From: Cytophagales bacterium
Lineage (GTDB): Bacteria > Bacteroidota > Bacteroidia > Cytophagales > Spirosomataceae
Assembly: GCA_013205605.1 (NCBI GenBank)
Contig: JABMMK010000038.1
Span: 1 to 6,953 of the forward strand
Direction: 5' to 3'
DNA: 6,953 nucleotides
Shown: positions 1 to 6,672 of the stretch, piece after piece
Layout of the letters: every line of letters starts with the position of its first letter
Position numbering within the stretch: position 1 is the first letter of the stretch
Program-made: the position numbers and the translations under genes
Notes under the pieces: generated by a model
Told to the model about the DNA's origin: nothing
Seen by the model: the letters and a program-made list of their open reading frames with translations, nothing else
Databases searched by the model: none

Positions 1-389
1 ACCCGGTTTTAGGCCATATTACAACATTTGGAGGTCATCCAGTTAATTGTGCCGCATCATTAGCTACACTTAACTATATTATTGACGAAAATTTAATGGT
101 CGAAATACCCACAAAAAGCCAATTATTTAAAAGCCTTTTGGTGCATCCCATGATCAAAGAAGTTAGAGCGGTGGGATTAATGATTGCCGTAGAATATGAA
201 AATTTTGAAATCATTCAAAAAATCATCGCAAAATGTCTTAAAAGTGGATTAATTACCGATTGGTTTTTATTTTGCAATAATTCACTCCGCATAGCTCCTC
301 CATTAATCATCACAAAAAAAGAAATAAAAATAGCCTGTAAAATAATTTTACAGGCTACCCATGAAGTTGAAATGGAGATTAAATCCTAA
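1..389 (+). CDS. Class III PLP-dependent aminotransferase, C-terminal part (5' end outside window)
   Basis: This is the last 128 residues of a fold-type I, class III (ornithine/acetylornithine/GABA type) aminotransferase, a cytoplasmic enzyme that moves an amino group between an amine donor and a 2-oxo acid using pyridoxal phosphate. The open frame runs from the window edge (first whole codon at 3) to TAA at 387-389; the ATG at 96 is internal, since clear family sequence lies before it. Visible are GHITTFGGHPV (near 9-44), the segment whose Thr contacts the PLP phosphate across the dimer interface in this family, then GLMIAVE (about 171-194), and LRIAPPLIIT (about 283-312), the conserved small-domain strand. 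The PLP-binding lysine would lie upstream and is not in view. The GHPV form differs from the GNPL usual in ArgD, so I do not assign a substrate. The 3' end overlaps the trxA stop by 4 bases and contains the trxA-side terminator. Confidence 0.9.
   Translation, partial: PVLGHITTFGGHPVNCAASLATLNYIIDENLMVEIPTKSQLFKSLLVHPMIKEVRAVGLMIAVEYENFEIIQKIIAKCLKSGLITDWFLFCNNSLRIAPPLIITKKEIKIACKIILQATHEVEMEIKS
311..357 (-). terminator. Intrinsic terminator for the minus-strand trxA/dnaE block
   Basis: A perfect inverted repeat has 13-base arms at 331-343 and 345-357 around a single A at 344 (as RNA, about 11 bp with a 5-base loop). On the minus strand it is followed directly by a U-rich run (complement of 330 down to 312: five T, A, three T, C, seven T). 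On the plus strand the bases after it are not T-rich, so it should act only on minus-strand transcripts. It starts 29 bases past the trxA stop codon and lies wholly inside the aminotransferase reading frame, where it encodes IACKIILQA. Confidence 0.85.
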
Positions 390-709
390 ACATGCTTTAA
401 AAGCGTTTCAGACAAGACTGATTTGGGGATATTTCCTCCGACCAATCTTTCTACCATTTCTCCATTTTTAAAGACCATTAGTGTAGGAATTGAGCGAATA
501 CCAAAGGAAGCTGGAACAGCTGAATTTAGATCTACATTCATCTTTGCTACGATGGCTTGGCCTTCTACTTCTCCCGCTAATTCTTCCACGATAGGACCAA
601 TCATTTTACAAGGACCGCACCATTCAGCCCAAAAATCGACTAAAACAGGTGTATCAGTACCTATTAACTCTTGAAAATTTGCATCTGTTGCTTCTACGTA
701 TTTTCCCAT
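386..709 (-). CDS. trxA: Thioredoxin
   Basis: A 107-residue single-domain thioredoxin, the cytoplasmic dithiol-disulfide carrier that reduces target proteins and is recycled by thioredoxin reductase. The active site WCGPCK is at residues 30-35 (Cys31, Cys34), the buried Asp is Asp25 in VDFWAEW, the cis-proline is Pro75 in RSIPTL, and the FKNGE turn with a following Gly pair (91-92) completes the fold. Length and spacing match E. coli Trx1 (108 residues). There is no signal peptide, which argues against a periplasmic TlpA/ResA-type protein. The ATG at 707-709 begins MGKYVEATDANF, a normal thioredoxin N-terminus, with no Shine-Dalgarno sequence, as is usual in Bacteroidota. It lies 69 bases downstream of dnaE on the same strand, with a candidate promoter in the gap and a strong terminator after its stop. 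Confidence 0.97.
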   Translation of the reverse strand: MGKYVEATDANFQELIGTDTPVLVDFWAEWCGPCKMIGPIVEELAGEVEGQAIVAKMNVDLNSAVPASFGIRSIPTLMVFKNGEMVERLVGGNIPKSVLSETLLKHV

Positions 710-732
710 TGTTTGATTTATATTTTAAAATT

Positions 733-761
733 CAAAATTATAACAAATACTGATAAACAAA
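733..761 (-). promoter_or_regulatory. Candidate Bacteroidota sigma-A promoter for trxA
   Basis: On the minus strand, TTTG (complement of 758-761) lies 17 bases before TAATTTTG (complement of 733-740), which matches the Bacteroidota -7 consensus TAnnTTTG exactly, with a -33 TTG at acceptable spacing. The expected transcription start near 727 would leave a leader of roughly 18 bases before the trxA ATG. Seen by pattern only; it implies that trxA can be transcribed independently of dnaE. Confidence 0.6.
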
Positions 762-778
762 TCGTTCATCAAAAAAAA

Positions 779-3700
779 TTAAATAATTAATTTAAAACCT
801 ATGTTTTCTACCTTACTCAAATCCATCACTAACGCTTTATTTATCGTTAATTGAACTTTTCTAGAGAGGAAATCCAGTTGAACACGATCCTGTTCATCAT
901 AAACTTCTAAAATGACTTTTTTGTTCCCTTTATATTGATCAAATAAATCTTCCAAATAATCAACTGTCTCCAAATTCAAATAAGACAAATTTAAACGCAA
1001 GCGAAGTTCTTTGGTACGCTCTTCTAAAAGCTCCGACAATAATTCAATCGACTGGATTTTAAAAACCATTTGGTCTGTGTGCTTATTTTTCAACTGATAG
1101 GATCCTTGAATATATAACAATCGATCCTGGGCAATAAACCTTTCAAACTGAATAAAATCTTTGGCAAACAACGCAAATTCATAATTTCCGGAATAATCTT
1201 CTAAGGTAAAAATCATAAACTGATTTCCATTACCTGAAGTCCTGACATTTATTTTGGTCACAATACCTGCAAAAGATTGTACGATGTTTGGCCTTGATTC
1301 CAATAAGCCTGAATTAGAATTACAAAAATTTTGAATTTCAATTTTATATTCATCCAAGGGATGCCCTGAAATATAAACGCCAACCACCTCTTTCTCATTT
1401 TTCAGTTGTTCCATAACCGACCAAGGCTCAGATACAGGAATTTTAGGCATAGATATATCATTTCCTGTGCCAGCACCTAATTCTCCAAATAAGGATTGCG
1501 TAGCTGCTGCTTTCAATTCAGAAATTTTGGCTGAATAACGCACAATCTTTTCGATAAACGTAATTCCCTCATTGTCGGTCGCAAAAAATTGTGATCTTTG
1601 AATATCACTAAAACAGTCAAAGGCACCAGCTAAAGCCAAGGATTCCAAACATCTTCTATTAACCTGGCGGCTATTGATACGAGCCACAAAATCAAAAATA
1701 TCTTTATATTCACCTCTCGCTTGTCTTTCTTCTACGATAGAATCTACTGCCGCTTCACCCACCCCTTTAATAGCTCCTAAGCCAAACCTAATTTGACCTT
1801 TTTTATTGACTGCAAAAGATCGAGATGACTCATTCACATCAGGAACCAATAAACTTAAGCCCATACGTTTACATTCATCCATGAAAAATGTAATCTTCTC
1901 AATATTACCTAAAGAGTTAGATAATACGGCCGACATATATTCTGGGGCATAATTGGCTTTTAAATAACCCGTTTGATAAGCGACTAAGCCATAGCAAGTA
2001 GAATGAGATTTATTAAATGCATATTCGGCAAATGACTCCCAATCCGACCAAATCTTCTCTAATTTATCTAGAGGGTGTGAATTCGAAAGTCCGCCGTCAA
2101 TAAACTTACCCTTCATTTTATCGATGGTAGGCTTATCTTTTTTCCCCATAGCCTTCCGCAACACATCCGCATCGCCTTTGGTAAAATTGGCCAATTTTTG
2201 AGATAATTGCATTACTTGCTCCTGATAAACCGTAATGCCATACGTATCACTTAAATATTCCTCCATTTCTGGAACATCATATTCAATTTTCTCCCGACCA
2301 TGTTTCCTGGCAATATAATTAGGAATATAGACCATAGGACCTGGCCTAAACAAAGCATTCATGGCAATTAAATCCGAAAATTGATCTGGTTTTAAATCCC
2401 TCAAATGTTTTTGCATGCCGGCCGATTCAAATTGGAAAGTAGCATTGGTTTCACCTCTTTGATACATTTCAAAAGTAGTCGCATCATCTAAAGGAATCGC
2501 GTCTAAATCAATGGTGATTTTATGATTTTGTTCAATGAGTCGAATCGATTCTTTTAAGATAGACAAAGTCTTTAACCCCAAAAAATCCATTTTAATAACT
2601 CCCGCATTTTCAATCACAGAGCCATCAAATTGAGTAATCAATAAACTAACATCTTTGGAAGTTGCCACAGGCATGATGTCCGTTAAATCATGTGGGGCAA
2701 TAATGATGCCTGCCGCATGAATTCCAGTTCCTCTGACAGAACCTTCCAAAATCATAGCTGATTCAATGACTCTTGAAGGTAAGCCCCCAGCAGATTTTAT
2801 CTGCCTCAATTGCTTTACCTGCTCTAATTCATCTGAACTTAAATTTTCTCGATCCGCCAAACTGCCATCACCTGTTAATGAGGCATTAAATATACGCTCT
2901 AAGGTGATTTTAGGCTTTTCTGGAACTAATTTGGCTAAGGCATTCGACTCTGACAAAGGCAAGTCTAATACACGAGCCACATCTTTCAACGACATTTTAG
3001 CCGCCATTGTGCCATAGGTTGCTATGTGCGCTACTTGATTTCGACCATATTTTTCAACGACATAATCAATTACTTTTTGTCGGCCTTCATCATCAAAATC
3101 CGTATCAATATCAGGAAGTGATTTACGATCCGGATTTAAAAAACGTTCAAAAAGTAAATTGTATTTGATGGGATCTATGTTCGTAATTCCCAAACAATAA
3201 GCCACTACTGACCCAGCAGCACTACCTCTTCCCGGACCTACGTAAACCCCTAAATCCTTGCCCGCATTAATGAAATCAGCTACAATTAGAAAATAACCAG
3301 CAAATCCCATGGTTCTAATAGTATGCAATTCAAATTTTATTCGCTCCTCTACCACAATAGAAATATCAACATACCTCTTTTTAGCCCCCTCCATGGTCAA
3401 ATGCTCCAAGAAATCATCTTGACTTAAAAAAGTGGAGGGAATCGTAAAATTAGGTAGTAATACGTCTTTTTTTAATTCCAGAATTTCAACCTTACCCACA
3501 ATTTCATTGGTATTGTCAATCGCCTCTGGAATATGCGACCACAAGTCAGTCATTTCCTGAGTCGTCTTAAAATAAAATTGATCATTATAAAAAGCAAAAC
3601 GCTTTCCTTTCATATCAAAATCACCTTCTATGTCTTTATAACTAGGCGTTGATTGTTTTTCCCCGGTGTTAATACACAACAAAATGTCATGCGCATTGGC

Positions 3701-4342
3701 GTCTTTTTGATCTAAATAGTGACTGTCATTAGACGCAATAACTTTAACGTTATATTTTTTTGCAAACCGCAATAAAACTTCATTGACAACTTGCTGTTCT
3801 GGAATGTGATGATTTTGAACTTCCACATAATAATCCTCACCAAATAAGTCTAACCACCATTTAAACTCCTTTTCAGCTTCATCTTCTCCAGCACGTAAGA
3901 TGGCTTGTGGGACACTAGCTCCTAGGCAACAGCTGGTTGCAATGAGCCCTTTATGATATTTTAAGACTAATTCCTTATCGATCCTGGGATATTTTGAATA
4001 CATCCCCTCCATAAAACCCAGAGAACATAATTTGATCAGGTTTTGATATCCCTCCGGATTCTTCGCTAAAAATAATTGATGATACCTCTTATCCTTTAAC
4101 TCTTTTGTAAAAACTTGTTTATGTCGGTCAGTCACTAAATAAAACTCACAACCTACGATGGGCTTGACTCCGTGTTTTCCCGCTTCAGCCACAAATTGAA
4201 AAACCCCAAACATATTTCCATGATCTGTAATAGCCACGGCAGGCATATTATCTTCCTTCGCTTTTTTAAACATGGAAGAAATCTTAGATGCGCCGTCTAA
4301 TAAAGAAAATTGGGAATGATTATGTAAATGGGAAAATTGCAT
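779..4342 (-). CDS. dnaE: DNA polymerase III alpha subunit (replicative polymerase)
   Basis: A full-length 1187-residue C-family polymerase (E. coli DnaE has 1160), the catalytic subunit of the chromosomal replicase. Domains in order: PHP (about 1-290) with HLHNHS at 5-10, ITDHGN at 38-43 and NDSHY at 205-209; palm with GPGRGSAAGS at 369-378 and PDIDTDF at 410-416 (catalytic Asp413, Asp415), and the third carboxylate Asp586 in KMDFLGLKTL; fingers with FRPGPM (665-670), YQEQVM (706-711), RKAMGKK (729-735) and FNKSHS (776-781); helix-hairpin-helix IKGVGEAA at 858-865; a clamp-binding-like TQSLF at 948-952; an OB fold at about 1020-1100; and a C-terminal domain of about 80 residues where tau binding occurs in E. 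coli. It is the DnaE type, since the PolC exonuclease insertion is absent. The start MQFSHLHNHS sits at the normal family N-terminus. The DUF2461 gene ends 7 bases upstream, so the two are probably co-transcribed. No frameshift or missing catalytic residue is seen. Confidence 0.98.
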   Translation of the reverse strand: MQFSHLHNHSQFSLLDGASKISSMFKKAKEDNMPAVAITDHGNMFGVFQFVAEAGKHGVKPIVGCEFYLVTDRHKQVFTKELKDKRYHQLFLAKNPEGYQNLIKLCSLGFMEGMYSKYPRIDKELVLKYHKGLIATSCCLGASVPQAILRAGEDEAEKEFKWWLDLFGEDYYVEVQNHHIPEQQVVNEVLLRFAKKYNVKVIASNDSHYLDQKDANAHDILLCINTGEKQSTPSYKDIEGDFDMKGKRFAFYNDQFYFKTTQEMTDLWSHIPEAIDNTNEIVGKVEILELKKDVLLPNFTIPSTFLSQDDFLEHLTMEGAKKRYVDISIVVEERIKFELHTIRTMGFAGYFLIVADFINAGKDLGVYVGPGRGSAAGSVVAYCLGITNIDPIKYNLLFERFLNPDRKSLPDIDTDFDDEGRQKVIDYVVEKYGRNQVAHIATYGTMAAKMSLKDVARVLDLPLSESNALAKLVPEKPKITLERIFNASLTGDGSLADRENLSSDELEQVKQLRQIKSAGGLPSRVIESAMILEGSVRGTGIHAAGIIIAPHDLTDIMPVATSKDVSLLITQFDGSVIENAGVIKMDFLGLKTLSILKESIRLIEQNHKITIDLDAIPLDDATTFEMYQRGETNATFQFESAGMQKHLRDLKPDQFSDLIAMNALFRPGPMVYIPNYIARKHGREKIEYDVPEMEEYLSDTYGITVYQEQVMQLSQKLANFTKGDADVLRKAMGKKDKPTIDKMKGKFIDGGLSNSHPLDKLEKIWSDWESFAEYAFNKSHSTCYGLVAYQTGYLKANYAPEYMSAVLSNSLGNIEKITFFMDECKRMGLSLLVPDVNESSRSFAVNKKGQIRFGLGAIKGVGEAAVDSIVEERQARGEYKDIFDFVARINSRQVNRRCLESLALAGAFDCFSDIQRSQFFATDNEGITFIEKIVRYSAKISELKAAATQSLFGELGAGTGNDISMPKIPVSEPWSVMEQLKNEKEVVGVYISGHPLDEYKIEIQNFCNSNSGLLESRPNIVQSFAGIVTKINVRTSGNGNQFMIFTLEDYSGNYEFALFAKDFIQFERFIAQDRLLYIQGSYQLKNKHTDQMVFKIQSIELLSELLEERTKELRLRLNLSYLNLETVDYLEDLFDQYKGNKKVILEVYDEQDRVQLDFLSRKVQLTINKALVMDLSKVENIGFKLII

Positions 4343-4349
4343 ATAAAAA

Positions 4350-5033
4350 TTATACTTTTAGAAAGGGTTCTTTATCAAAAAAAGTGGCATTCAAGAAATC
4401 CAAATAGGGCTTTAGTACTTTGGCTTTTTTAATCACCAAATCAACAAACTGATCCGAAGTCACTTCATCATCTGTAAAATGACACCAAAAGAACATCGTT
4501 TTCACCTTCAGTAAATCTGCGTCAGGATGCAATGCATCAAAACCCTTAGGCGTATATTTTAAACTTTCTCCTTGTGCAGGCCCATATGTTTCCTTGAACA
4601 GCGAATAATCAATTATTTTTCGTAAACCCTTTGCATTGTAATCTATTTCCTGGCGATATTTTGCTATCTGGTCTGGGCTGGGGTTATACATACCACCGCC
4701 TAAAAAAGATTTGCCATTGGGTTCTATATGCAAGTAATAATCCATAAACCCAGATTTTCGACCACCTTCAGAAATACTAACTGAAAACCACGTTTTATAT
4801 GGATCTTTATTTTTAGTAAATCGGACATCCCGATTAATTCGATAGGTACAATTTTTTACTTGCACTCCATCTAAATTTTCAAATTCCCCAAATTCTAGGA
4901 TAAGTTGGGCCACAAATTCTTCGAATTTTACTTTCAAAACTGTATATGAAGCTTTGTTAACACCAAACCACTCGCGTGAATTGTTGGATTTTAAATCCAA
5001 TAAAAATGCCAAAAGGCTAGGGGTGAGGGACAT
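4350..5033 (-). CDS. DUF2461 domain-containing protein (TIGR02453 family)
   Basis: A 227-residue, apparently soluble protein with no signal peptide or membrane segment. I recognise it as the DUF2461/TIGR02453 family from NNSREWF near the N-terminus (17-23), the central block YRINRDVRFTKNKDPYKTWF (64-83), YYLHIEP (99-105) and the glycine turn GGGMYNPS (112-119). Length is normal for the family. The biochemical function is, as far as I know, unestablished; the conserved Arg, Lys and aromatic residues could suggest a binding pocket for a negatively charged ligand, but that is inference. The ATG at 5031-5033 is followed at once by the family start (LTPSLLAFLLDLKSNNSREWF), supporting this start. 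It is the first gene of the minus-strand block, divergent from trpS, and its stop lies 7 bases before the dnaE ATG, so dnaE expression probably depends on the promoter upstream of this gene. Confidence 0.88.
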   Translation of the reverse strand: MSLTPSLLAFLLDLKSNNSREWFGVNKASYTVLKVKFEEFVAQLILEFGEFENLDGVQVKNCTYRINRDVRFTKNKDPYKTWFSVSISEGGRKSGFMDYYLHIEPNGKSFLGGGMYNPSPDQIAKYRQEIDYNAKGLRKIIDYSLFKETYGPAQGESLKYTPKGFDALHPDADLLKVKTMFFWCHFTDDEVTSDQFVDLVIKKAKVLKPYLDFLNATFFDKEPFLKV

Positions 5034-5057
5034 TGAAAATGGGTGAAATCGTTAAAA

Positions 5058-5088
5058 CGAAATTAGTAAATTTTGCTTGAATGCCCAA
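5058..5088 (-). promoter_or_regulatory. Candidate promoter for the DUF2461-dnaE transcript
   Basis: On the minus strand TTG (complement of 5086-5088) is followed after 20 bases by TAATTTCG (complement of 5058-5065), one mismatch from the Bacteroidota -7 consensus TAnnTTTG. The start of transcription would fall near 5052, about 18 bases before the DUF2461 ATG. It is weaker than the trxA candidate, but no better match is visible in this gap. Confidence 0.4.
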
Positions 5089-5103
5089 GAACAATTCGCT
5101 TGG
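5085..5103. repeat. Short inverted repeat CCAAG-N9-CTTGG in the divergent intergenic region
   Basis: The arms CCAAG (5085-5089) and CTTGG (5099-5103) flank 9 bases. Each arm contains the TTG proposed as the -33 element of one of the two divergent promoters, so the repeat may simply reflect two back-to-back promoter elements, or it may be a small operator. The left arm also has a competing partner, CTTG at 5076-5079. The arms are short and chance cannot be excluded. Confidence 0.3.
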
Positions 5104-5130
5104 AGTTTCGGTCTATTTTATTGATTTTTG
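5100..5130 (+). promoter_or_regulatory. Candidate promoter for trpS-PAP2
   Basis: TTG at 5100-5102 is followed after 20 bases by GATTTTTG at 5123-5130, one mismatch from TAnnTTTG. Transcription would begin near 5136, leaving a leader of about 15 bases before the trpS ATG at 5152. That leaves no room for a leader peptide or attenuator, if this promoter is right. The spacing mirrors that of the divergent candidate on the other strand. Confidence 0.4.
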
Positions 5131-5151
5131 CATAAATTATTTAAACAAGCT

Positions 5152-6123
5152 ATGCGTATTTTAACGGGCATTCAGGCTTCTGGAAAACCCCATTTAGGAA
5201 ACATTTTAGGTGCGATTATCCCAGCCATAGAATTATCTAAGCAGGTTGGCAACGATTCTTTTTTATTTATTGCTGACTTGCATACGTTAACATCTTTAAA
5301 AGATGGGGAAAGTATACGTAATAATACGTTATCTGTAGCGGCTGCCTGGTTAGCCTTTGGTTTTGATACAGAAAAAAATTATTTCTATCGACAGTCAAAA
5401 CTAGCCCCATACCATACTGAATTAATGTGGTATTTAAACTGCTTTACCCCGTTTCCTATGTTGGCAAACGCACATAGTTTTAAGGACAAAGCAGAAAAAT
5501 TATCCGATGTAAATGCTGGTTTATTTACATATCCTGTGTTACAAGCCGCTGATATCGTTCTATATGATGCGCAAATTATACCGGTTGGCAAAGATCAAAG
5601 ACAACATATTGAAATGACGCGCGATATTGCCAATTCGGTCAATAAGAAATACAATAAAGATATTTTTGTGCTTCCTGAGGCTAAAATAAATGAAGAGGTG
5701 ATGACAATTCCTGGGGTTGATGGTGCGAAAATGAGCAAGTCACTAAACAATTACATTGATATCTTTTTACCAGAAAATGAGCTATTAAAGCAAATTAAAA
5801 AAATTGTAACCGATACGACGGCCTTAGAAGATCCCAAAGACCCAGATCAGGATATTACTTATAAATTATACCAGTTAATGGCTAGCAAATCAGAGATAGC
5901 TGAAATGCGAGCTAATTATTTAGCCGGTGGATATGGGTATGGACATGCTAAACAAGCCTTATTTAATTTGATACTCCAATATTTTAAAGAGGTTAGAGAA
6001 AAATTTGATTTCTATATGTCACATCCAGAGTTGATAGAAGAAAAACTACAGATCGGCGAGAAGAAGGTTAAACCAATTGCTGAGGCTACCATAGCAAGAA
6101 TAAGGGCTGAATTTAAATTTTAA
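5152..6123 (+). CDS. trpS: Tryptophanyl-tRNA synthetase
   Basis: A 323-residue class Ic aminoacyl-tRNA synthetase that charges tRNA-Trp with tryptophan using ATP in the cytoplasm; length is near the bacterial norm (about 330). The HIGH-type signature is PHLGN at 13-17 and the KMSKS loop is at 193-197 (GAKMSKSLNN). YPVLQAADI (127-135) carries Asp134, equivalent to the residue that recognises the indole nitrogen in the Bacillus enzyme, and VGKDQRQHIE (145-154) is the conserved ATP/tryptophan-site segment. I chose the ATG at 5152, giving MRILTGIQASGKPHLGN, the standard TrpS N-terminus. An in-frame TTG at 5128 would add eight residues with no family match and would overlap the candidate promoter. 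The PAP2 gene starts 3 bases after the stop, so the two are likely translated from one mRNA. Confidence 0.96.
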   Translation: MRILTGIQASGKPHLGNILGAIIPAIELSKQVGNDSFLFIADLHTLTSLKDGESIRNNTLSVAAAWLAFGFDTEKNYFYRQSKLAPYHTELMWYLNCFTPFPMLANAHSFKDKAEKLSDVNAGLFTYPVLQAADIVLYDAQIIPVGKDQRQHIEMTRDIANSVNKKYNKDIFVLPEAKINEEVMTIPGVDGAKMSKSLNNYIDIFLPENELLKQIKKIVTDTTALEDPKDPDQDITYKLYQLMASKSEIAEMRANYLAGGYGYGHAKQALFNLILQYFKEVREKFDFYMSHPELIEEKLQIGEKKVKPIAEATIARIRAEFKF

Positions 6124-6126
6124 AGC

Positions 6127-6672
6127 ATGTTTCCAACTTGGGATAGTGATTTATTTCAACTCATTAATCAGGCCCATCAACCATGGCTAGATCAGCCGAT
6201 GGTCATTATTTCGGGTAAATTAACCTGGATTCCCCTATATGCTTTTTTGATCTATCTATTATATAAAGAATATAAATCCCACGTTTGGAAAACTATTCTG
6301 TATTTAATATCGACTGTTATTTTCGCAGACCAAGTTAGTTCCAGTATATTAAAGCCATTATTCAAACGCTTAAGGCCCTGTCATGTGGAAGCATTTCAAT
6401 CTTTTATACATTTACCAGACGGTTGCGGTGGCTTATACGGATTCTGTTCCTCGCATTCCGCTAATTCATTTGCCGTAGCGATCGGATTTTATTTAGTCAC
6501 AAAAAACAGGCCAATGGGAATAATTCTCATTTTATGGGCGACTTTGATTGCATACAGTCGTATATATCTAGGAGCACATTATCCGTTAGATGTGATTACA
6601 GGGGCGATCGTCGGTGGGGTAGGAGCCTTTACTTTATTTCAAGCCTACGCTAAATTGACTAAAAAATCATAG
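6127..6672 (+). CDS. PAP2-family membrane phosphatase
   Basis: A 181-residue integral inner-membrane protein of the PAP2 (type 2 phosphatidic acid phosphatase) superfamily, with hydrophobic segments near 35-46, 54-72, 114-124, 130-148 and 156-172. The three phosphatase motifs are present: Lys76-x6-Arg83-Pro84 (KPLFKRLRP), CSSHSANSF at 107-115 with His110, and SRIYLGAHYPLD at 144-155 with Arg145, nucleophile His151 and Asp155. Motif 2 reads SSHS where PSGH is usual, a variant I believe is common in Bacteroidota members. Possible substrates, by analogy with PgpB and related enzymes, are undecaprenyl pyrophosphate, phosphatidylglycerol phosphate or lipid A phosphate; the sequence does not decide among them. 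The start lies 3 bases after the trpS stop and gives MFPTWDSDLFQLIN, a usual beginning for small PAP2 proteins. The 3' end overlaps the convergent reductase gene by 28 bases. Confidence 0.93.
   Translation: MFPTWDSDLFQLINQAHQPWLDQPMVIISGKLTWIPLYAFLIYLLYKEYKSHVWKTILYLISTVIFADQVSSSILKPLFKRLRPCHVEAFQSFIHLPDGCGGLYGFCSSHSANSFAVAIGFYLVTKNRPMGIILILWATLIAYSRIYLGAHYPLDVITGAIVGGVGAFTLFQAYAKLTKKS

Noticed and set aside
388..402. A 15-base sequence at the end of trxA that recurs in opposite orientation at 6118-6132, the trpS/PAP2 junction.
   Set aside because: Each copy is explained by coding sequence (LLKHV end of trxA; FKF-stop-MF at the junction), the sequence is AT-rich, and only two copies exist, so chance is the simplest reading.
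388..408. Imperfect hairpin (AAAC, GCTTT / AAAGC, GTTT) at the end of the trxA coding sequence.
   Set aside because: No T tract follows on either strand, it is interrupted by a two-base bulge, and the much stronger terminator at 331-357 lies just beyond.
423..674. Plus-strand open frame of 83 codons opposite trxA.
   Set aside because: It lies entirely antisense to the clear thioredoxin gene and its translation resembles no protein family I know.
768..795. AT-only inverted repeat at the dnaE stop followed by a run of eight T on the minus strand, a possible dnaE terminator.
   Set aside because: The stem has no GC pairs and would be too weak; the T run alone is common in this AT-rich genome.
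2766..3017. Plus-strand open frame of 83 codons opposite dnaE.
   Set aside because: It is antisense to conserved DnaE palm/thumb sequence and shows no family features.
4343..4380. Possible promoter directly before dnaE (TAATTTTT on the minus strand with an upstream TTG).
   Set aside because: The last consensus base is wrong, spacing is at the upper limit, and the start would leave essentially no leader before the ATG.
5076..5103. Alternative short pairings (CTTG 5076-5079 with CAAG 5086-5089, versus CCAAG 5085-5089 with CTTGG 5099-5103) that could be read as a trpS attenuator.
   Set aside because: The pairings are only 4-5 bp, there is no T tract or leader peptide, and the likely trpS transcript starts downstream of them.
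5128..5151. In-frame TTG upstream of trpS that would extend the protein by eight residues (MHKLFKQA).
   Set aside because: The ATG at 5152 gives the standard TrpS N-terminus MRILTGIQ; the extension has no family match and lies across the candidate -7 element.
5385..5591. Minus-strand open frame of 68 codons opposite trpS.
   Set aside because: It overlaps conserved TrpS sequence, including part of the active site, and has no recognisable features.
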